Positions 6,258 to 8,900 of a stretch of DNA of 8,900 nucleotides are shown here, one piece after another. The notes under the pieces were generated by a model. It was not told the origin of the DNA and did no database searches. It saw nothing but the letters and a program-made list of their open reading frames with translations. Origin of the DNA: CAZUFB01 sp048173955 (GTDB taxonomy: Bacteria; Actinomycetota; Coriobacteriia; Coriobacteriales; UMGS124); assembly GCA_048173955.1 (NCBI GenBank), contig DBEYOB010000210.1:1-8900 (forward strand). Direction: 5' to 3'. Each line of letters starts with the position of its first letter. Positions within the stretch are counted from its first letter, which is position 1. Position numbers and translations under genes: made by a program.

Positions 6258-7111
6258 CGTCGGCGTCCCCCATCCCGACCGGCACCCTTCGGCCCGACGG
6301 CATACCCCTCATCGACATGCACTGTCATCTCGACTTCGCACGCAACGCGGACGAGGTCGTCGCCGCGATGGCGCGGCGCGGCATGGGGGCGTTCTCAAAC
6401 ACCGTCACCCCGCGCGGCTACGAGGCATTCGTGGCGAACATGCACGACAGGGCCGACATGGAGGCCGCCGTCGACGCATGCGGCAAAGCGGCCCGTGGGA
6501 CACACGATTATGCCCCCATCCCCGTACGCATCGGTTGCGGCCTGCACCCCTGGTGGGTGGCGGACGGGACCTGCGGCGCCGAAGACGTCGAGCTCTTCGA
6601 GGCGCTCGTCGCCCAGACGCCCTTCGTCGGCGAGGTCGGCCTCGACTTCGCCCCCCGCCGCGACGGGACGCAGGAGCGGCAGCTTGCCGCGTTCGAGCGC
6701 GTCGCGTCCGCATGCGACCAGGGGGGCAAGGTCGTCTCGATCCATGCCGTGCGCGCGGCGACCCAGGTGCTCGACGTGCTCGAGCGCCATCGAAGCTGCG
6801 AGCGCAACGTCTGCATCATCCATTGGTTTTCGGGCACGAGCGACGAGCTGACGCGCGCCGTGCGGCTCGGCTGCCGCTTCTCGGTCGGCACGCGCATGCT
6901 CGCCACCAAGCGGGGCCGTGCCTACGTGCGGGCGATCCCATCCGATCGGCTGCTGCTCGAAACCGACCTGCCCGACGACCCGACAGACGCGTTCGACGTC
7001 GACGCATGGGAGGCCGACCTCGCCCAGGCGCTCCGGTTGCTCGAAGAGGCCGCCGGCAGCGCGCTCGGCCAGGCGGTCGCCGCCTCGAGCATCGAGCTGC
7101 TGCGGCTGTAG
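6254..7111 (+). CDS. TatD-family metal-dependent hydrolase
   Basis: This 285-residue TIM-barrel amidohydrolase-fold protein belongs to a family known for 3'-to-5' exonuclease or phosphoesterase activity on nucleic acids. The metal ligands are in place: His23 and His25 in IDMHCHLDF, Glu127 in VGEVGLDF, His164 in VSIHAV, His190 in IIHWFSG and Asp238 in LLLETDLP. GLHPWW (97-102) is also typical. The protein is diverged from the housekeeping TatD/YcfH group, and the exact substrate is uncertain, so I assign no symbol. The GTG at 6254 overlaps the DUF454 TGA. The next in-frame start, ATG 6317, would begin inside the metal site, so it is rejected. A GAAGAGG stretch upstream of the GTG can serve as the ribosome site. 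Confidence 0.9.
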   Translation: MTSASPIPTGTLRPDGIPLIDMHCHLDFARNADEVVAAMARRGMGAFSNTVTPRGYEAFVANMHDRADMEAAVDACGKAARGTHDYAPIPVRIGCGLHPWWVADGTCGAEDVELFEALVAQTPFVGEVGLDFAPRRDGTQERQLAAFERVASACDQGGKVVSIHAVRAATQVLDVLERHRSCERNVCIIHWFSGTSDELTRAVRLGCRFSVGTRMLATKRGRAYVRAIPSDRLLLETDLPDDPTDAFDVDAWEADLAQALRLLEEAAGSALGQAVAASSIELLRL

Positions 7112-7161
7112 CCGCCGACCTTCTGCGCCGCCCGTTTCATGCGGCACGCCCCACCCTTGCA

Positions 7162-7170
7162 TGCTATAGT
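7162..7170 (+). promoter_or_regulatory. Probable extended -10 promoter for the 86-residue protein gene
   Basis: TGCTATAGT (7162-7170) is an extended -10 box 62 bases before the ATG at 7233, in the 121-bp gap after the TatD-family gene. No matching -35 is evident, which is tolerable for extended -10 promoters. Confidence 0.5.
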
Positions 7171-7232
7171 GGTTGCCGGACAAAACGGCCGTCGCATACC
7201 GCGCGCCACCAGGACGCCCAAGGAGGAGCTGC

Positions 7233-7493
7233 ATGGTAATCGAGCATAACGGAGCACGCCTCGTCATCAAACCCGCCTGCGTCGAGGACCTGGGCCGCGA
7301 AGGGGAAGAAGGCGACAAGCGCCGCCTGTTCGTCGCGTTCGATTTCGGCGACAACGAGGTCCTGCGCCGCGCCTACGTGCCGAACAAGCAGACCGAACCT
7401 CCCCTGTTCCTCGCCAAGGTGGGCGGGGAGTTCGTCGACCTGAGCACCCTCGAGCACTACGTGTGGTGCGACTCGGAAGGCTACGAGATCTAA
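7233..7493 (+). CDS. Small protein of unknown function (86 residues)
   Basis: I do not recognise this family. The ATG at 7233 has a strong AGGAGGAG site at 7221-7228 and a TGCTATAGT promoter element further up, and the gene is followed by a terminator, so it looks like a real monocistronic gene. The protein is acidic (many Asp and Glu) with no signal peptide or membrane segment, and is probably cytoplasmic. It alternates short hydrophobic strands (ARLVIKPA, RRLFVAFDFG, VLRRAYVP, PPLFLAKVGGEFVDL) with charged turns, suggesting a small beta-rich fold. Cys16 and Cys79 are the only cysteines. The frame is open 20 codons upstream, but that part covers the promoter and has no ribosome site. Confidence 0.8.
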   Translation: MVIEHNGARLVIKPACVEDLGREGEEGDKRRLFVAFDFGDNEVLRRAYVPNKQTEPPLFLAKVGGEFVDLSTLEHYVWCDSEGYEI

Positions 7494-7530
7494 CCGCCGC
7501 CGAAACCCCGCGCATCGGCAAGCTGCCAAA

Positions 7531-7576
7531 AAGAGGCCCGACCGAACCGGAAGTCACCGGCTCGGTCGGGCTTCTT
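7531..7576. terminator. Bidirectional intrinsic terminator
   Basis: A 15-bp stem pairs 7531-7545 with 7562-7576 (one G-T pair). After a single A/C mismatch the stem continues with CCGG/CCGG (7547-7550, 7557-7560) around the loop AAGTCA. On the minus strand the stem runs into a T-rich stretch (CTCTTTTTGG), and on the plus strand into CTTCTTGCCTT. It lies 37 bases after the 86-residue protein gene and 77 bases after the stop of the minus-strand stalk protein, so it can serve both converging genes, more strongly the minus-strand one. Confidence 0.85.
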
Positions 7577-7609
7577 GCCTTCGCGGCGCAGGGCGCCTCT
7601 GGAACGGGG

Positions 7610-7650
7610 GCCGCGCAGCCCGCTTCCCGCAAGCCGCGCAGCCCCGCTTC
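7610..7650. repeat. Imperfect 23-bp tandem duplication
   Basis: GCCGCGCAGCCCGCTTC at 7610-7626 recurs with one extra C at 7633-7650, just beyond the stop codon of the minus-strand stalk protein. It looks like a local slippage duplication; no function is seen. Confidence 0.4.
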
Positions 7651-7653
7651 GTG

Positions 7654-8763
7654 CTAGTAGTTCGTCACCGGCTGTGCAAGCGGGGTGCCCGCCGCAATCG
7701 CGTTGTTCAGGTCGCCCTGGACGCGCACGGCATCGGGGAACGAGCCTTCGAGGCCGTATACCTCGGTCGCCGAGACGAGGTGGAAGCCGAACGCGCTCCC
7801 GTCGTCCTGGACCGCCTCGACGTGGAAGAACCTCAGCGTGCACGAGTAGACGTTGGGCGAGCCCGTCCCCTCGAGCAAGGCGACGTCGAACGACGCCACG
7901 CCGTCGACGAACTGCAGGTTCGCCGTCCACATCGCAGAGCTGGAAGCACCGCTCGTCTGAGAGAACGACCAGCCGTCACCCACGTCCTGGGCGGATCCCG
8001 CCTCGACCATCGGGGCGACGATGTAGGAGGCGTCGGCGACGTCGGAGCCGTACACCGCGCGCAGGATGGCGGGCAGTGCGTCGTAGGTGGCATGGACGGC
8101 GCCGTCCGCCGCGGCGACGTTGAACCCGGCGAGGTTGCCTTGGCCGTTGCGCGCGTAGTAGCCGTCGAGACCCTCGCCGTCGAGGTTGAGCGCGAGCGAG
8201 ACGATCTGGGCGTCGAGCGCGGCCGACGTGCCGGGGGCGACCACGACGTTGCCCTCCGCAGGGAGCGGCTCTCCCGCGGCGACGGCGCGCTCCCACGCGC
8301 GCAGGTAGAGCTGGGTCATGCTGGAGAGCTGCGCCGTCTGCTCGGCGCTCAGCTCGACCGCGGCGGGAGCGGACTCCTCTGCGGGGACCTGCTCCTCGGG
8401 GGCAGGTGCCGGTTCGGCGGCAACCTCCTCGGCAGGGGGCTCCTCGACGGGAGCGGGTTCCTCGGCAGGGGCCTCCTCGACCGGCGCAGGCGCCTCCTCG
8501 GGTGCGGGGGTATCAGCAGCGGGAGCTTCCTCCACAGGAGCGGGTTCCTCGGCGGGAGCCTCCTCAACAGGCTGCTCCTCTGCCGGGACGTCGGCGGGCG
8601 CCTGCTCCCCGGAGTCTGCCGCGTCGCCCTCGGCGGGAGCGGCATCCTCCGCCTGGACCTCGTCCGACGGGGTCCCTTCGCCCGTGACGCCGTCATCCGC
8701 AGGCTCCTCCGGAGAGGTTTCGGCCGGCGTCTCCGCAGGCGCCTCCTCGACCGGGGCGGCCTG
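7654..8763 (-). CDS. Pro/Ala/Glu-rich stalk plus globular domain, probable surface protein lacking its 5' end
   Basis: The frame is open for 369 residues from just after a TAA at 8764-8766 to the TAG at 7654. Residues 1-136 are a low-complexity stalk of PVEEAPAEEPAPVEE type. Residues 137-369 look globular (SMTQLYLRAWERAV ... GDLNNAIAAGTPLAQPVTNY), alternating strands and turns; I do not recognise the family. Such stalks are common in cell-envelope and secreted proteins of Gram-positives. No ATG, GTG or TTG occurs in frame between 8763 and 8536. The only candidate start in the stalk is a GTG at 8535, which sits inside a VEEAP repeat, and the same composition continues 76 codons upstream of it. 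So the signal peptide and start are missing: a 5' deletion, a frameshift, a rearrangement junction or a silent cassette. The next gene-like start downstream (ATG in SSMTQL) would drop the stalk. The strong terminator downstream supports the strand. Confidence 0.65.
   Translation of the reverse strand, partial: QAAPVEEAPAETPAETSPEEPADDGVTGEGTPSDEVQAEDAAPAEGDAADSGEQAPADVPAEEQPVEEAPAEEPAPVEEAPAADTPAPEEAPAPVEEAPAEEPAPVEEPPAEEVAAEPAPAPEEQVPAEESAPAAVELSAEQTAQLSSMTQLYLRAWERAVAAGEPLPAEGNVVVAPGTSAALDAQIVSLALNLDGEGLDGYYARNGQGNLAGFNVAAADGAVHATYDALPAILRAVYGSDVADASYIVAPMVEAGSAQDVGDGWSFSQTSGASSSAMWTANLQFVDGVASFDVALLEGTGSPNVYSCTLRFFHVEAVQDDGSAFGFHLVSATEVYGLEGSFPDAVRVQGDLNNAIAAGTPLAQPVTNY
8440..8571 (-). repeat. 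87-bp-spaced direct repeats in the stalk-coding region
   Basis: A block of about 45 bp coding for EEAPAEEPAPVEE recurs with a period of 87 bp (29 codons): 8440-8484 and 8527-8571, sharing the exact 16-mer GAGCGGGTTCCTCGGC at 8451 and 8538. The spacing is a multiple of three, so gain or loss by recombination would keep the frame and change only stalk length. Confidence 0.6.
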
Positions 8764-8775
8764 TTAGCGCTAATG
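8762..8775. promoter_or_regulatory. Palindrome TTAGCGCTAA, LacI-family-operator-like
   Basis: TTAGCGCTAA (8764-8773) is a perfect 10-bp palindrome; with flanks it reads TGTTAGCGCTAATG. LacI/GalR-family operators often have this form with a central CG. The same bases supply in-frame stops (TAG then TAA) just ahead of the stalk frame on the minus strand. Whether it is an operator, a recombination site or chance cannot be told. Confidence 0.35.
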
Positions 8776-8779
8776 TAAA

Positions 8780-8871
8780 ACCCGCCGATTCCGCAAACGC
8801 ATACCCGCCAGTTGCGCCAACGCAGATGTGCCAATCCCGCCAACGTTCTTCCGCCGGTTTCGCCAACGGCG
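8780..8871. repeat. Four tandem 23-bp units (iteron-like array)
   Basis: Units run 8780-8802, 8803-8825, 8826-8848 and 8849-8871, each exactly 23 bp, with consensus roughly ACCCGCCRRTTNCGCCAACG plus three variable bases. Each holds two GCC(A/G) half-sites, and the half-sites fall at 8784, 8793, 8807, 8816, 8830, 8839, 8853 and 8862, alternating 9 and 14 bp without exception. Because 23 is not a multiple of three, the array is unlikely to be coding. No unit is recognisable after 8871. Confidence 0.7.
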
Positions 8872-8900
8872 CCGCTAGTCTCTTGGGCGTCGTACCGGAC

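Noticed and set aside
7103..7116. GCGGCT/AGCCGC hairpin at the end of the TatD-family gene as a terminator
   Set aside because: The loop is only two bases, it overlaps the stop codon and no T-tract follows.
7651..8778. Plus-strand open frames (Gly/Arg-rich, and Ser/Ala/Gly-rich at 8318-8767) opposite the stalk protein
   Set aside because: They mirror the GAG/GCC/CCG codons of the stalk. The minus-strand frame has a normal-looking globular domain and the better terminator.
8349..8843. Minus-strand frame (TTG 8843) joining the repeat array to an Arg/Pro-rich product, as the missing N-terminus of the stalk protein
   Set aside because: It is a different frame from the stalk, shows no signal peptide, and its reading through 23-bp repeats gives no repeating peptide.
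8780..8871. A CRISPR array
   Set aside because: The 23-bp units are directly adjacent with no unique spacers, and no cas gene is present.
1..8900. tRNA, rRNA, insertion sequence with transposase, or phage genes
   Set aside because: No cloverleaf, rRNA motif, transposase or phage protein signature was seen on either strand.

Overview
The window is G+C-rich bacterial DNA (by eye about two thirds G+C) with tightly packed genes and GTG starts. Gene content points to an anaerobic or microaerophilic high-GC Gram-positive bacterium. I favour a gut Coriobacteriia/Eggerthellaceae-type actinobacterium, because of an aldo/keto reductase with two [4Fe-4S] motifs, a cysteine-rich DUF2148 protein, a three-cysteine LarE, a small nitroreductase and a COG2316 HD hydrolase. 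This placement is inference; no rRNA or tRNA is present to confirm it.

Layout. 1-125: G/C-only-type simple repeats downstream of the first gene. 126-1337 (-): ferredoxin-like aldo/keto reductase. 1338-1974: a 637-bp gap without a credible gene. It holds a 179-bp inverted-repeat element with an unusually AT-rich core (1522-1700), then a leader with direct repeats and hairpins. 1975-3654 (+): HD hydrolase and mnmA. 3651-5039 (-): DUF2148 protein followed by larE; larE overlaps mnmA tail to tail by 4 bp. 5181-5699 (+): nitroreductase, divergent from DUF2148. 5850-7111 (+): DUF454 membrane protein and a TatD-family hydrolase, overlapping by 4 bp. 7233-7493 (+): an 86-residue protein of unknown function. 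A strong bidirectional terminator lies at 7531-7576. 7654-8763 (-): an open frame for a Pro/Ala/Glu-rich stalk joined to a globular domain, with no credible start. 8764-8871: a 10-bp palindrome and four exact-length 23-bp tandem units.

How the genes work together. mnmA and larE are both PP-loop ATPases that activate a substrate for sulfur insertion, one on tRNA U34 and one on the nickel-pincer nucleotide precursor, but they sit on opposite strands and only share a stop region. DUF2148 and larE abut (TAG directly followed by ATG) and probably form an operon. DUF454 and tatD are translationally coupled. The rest look like unrelated housekeeping genes.

The most unusual places are the two ends of the intergenic/accessory material: the inverted-repeat element at 1522-1700, and the junction at about 8764 where an open stalk-encoding frame stops abruptly against a palindrome and a 23-bp repeat array. 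I did not find a complete, clearly new multi-gene system in the window.
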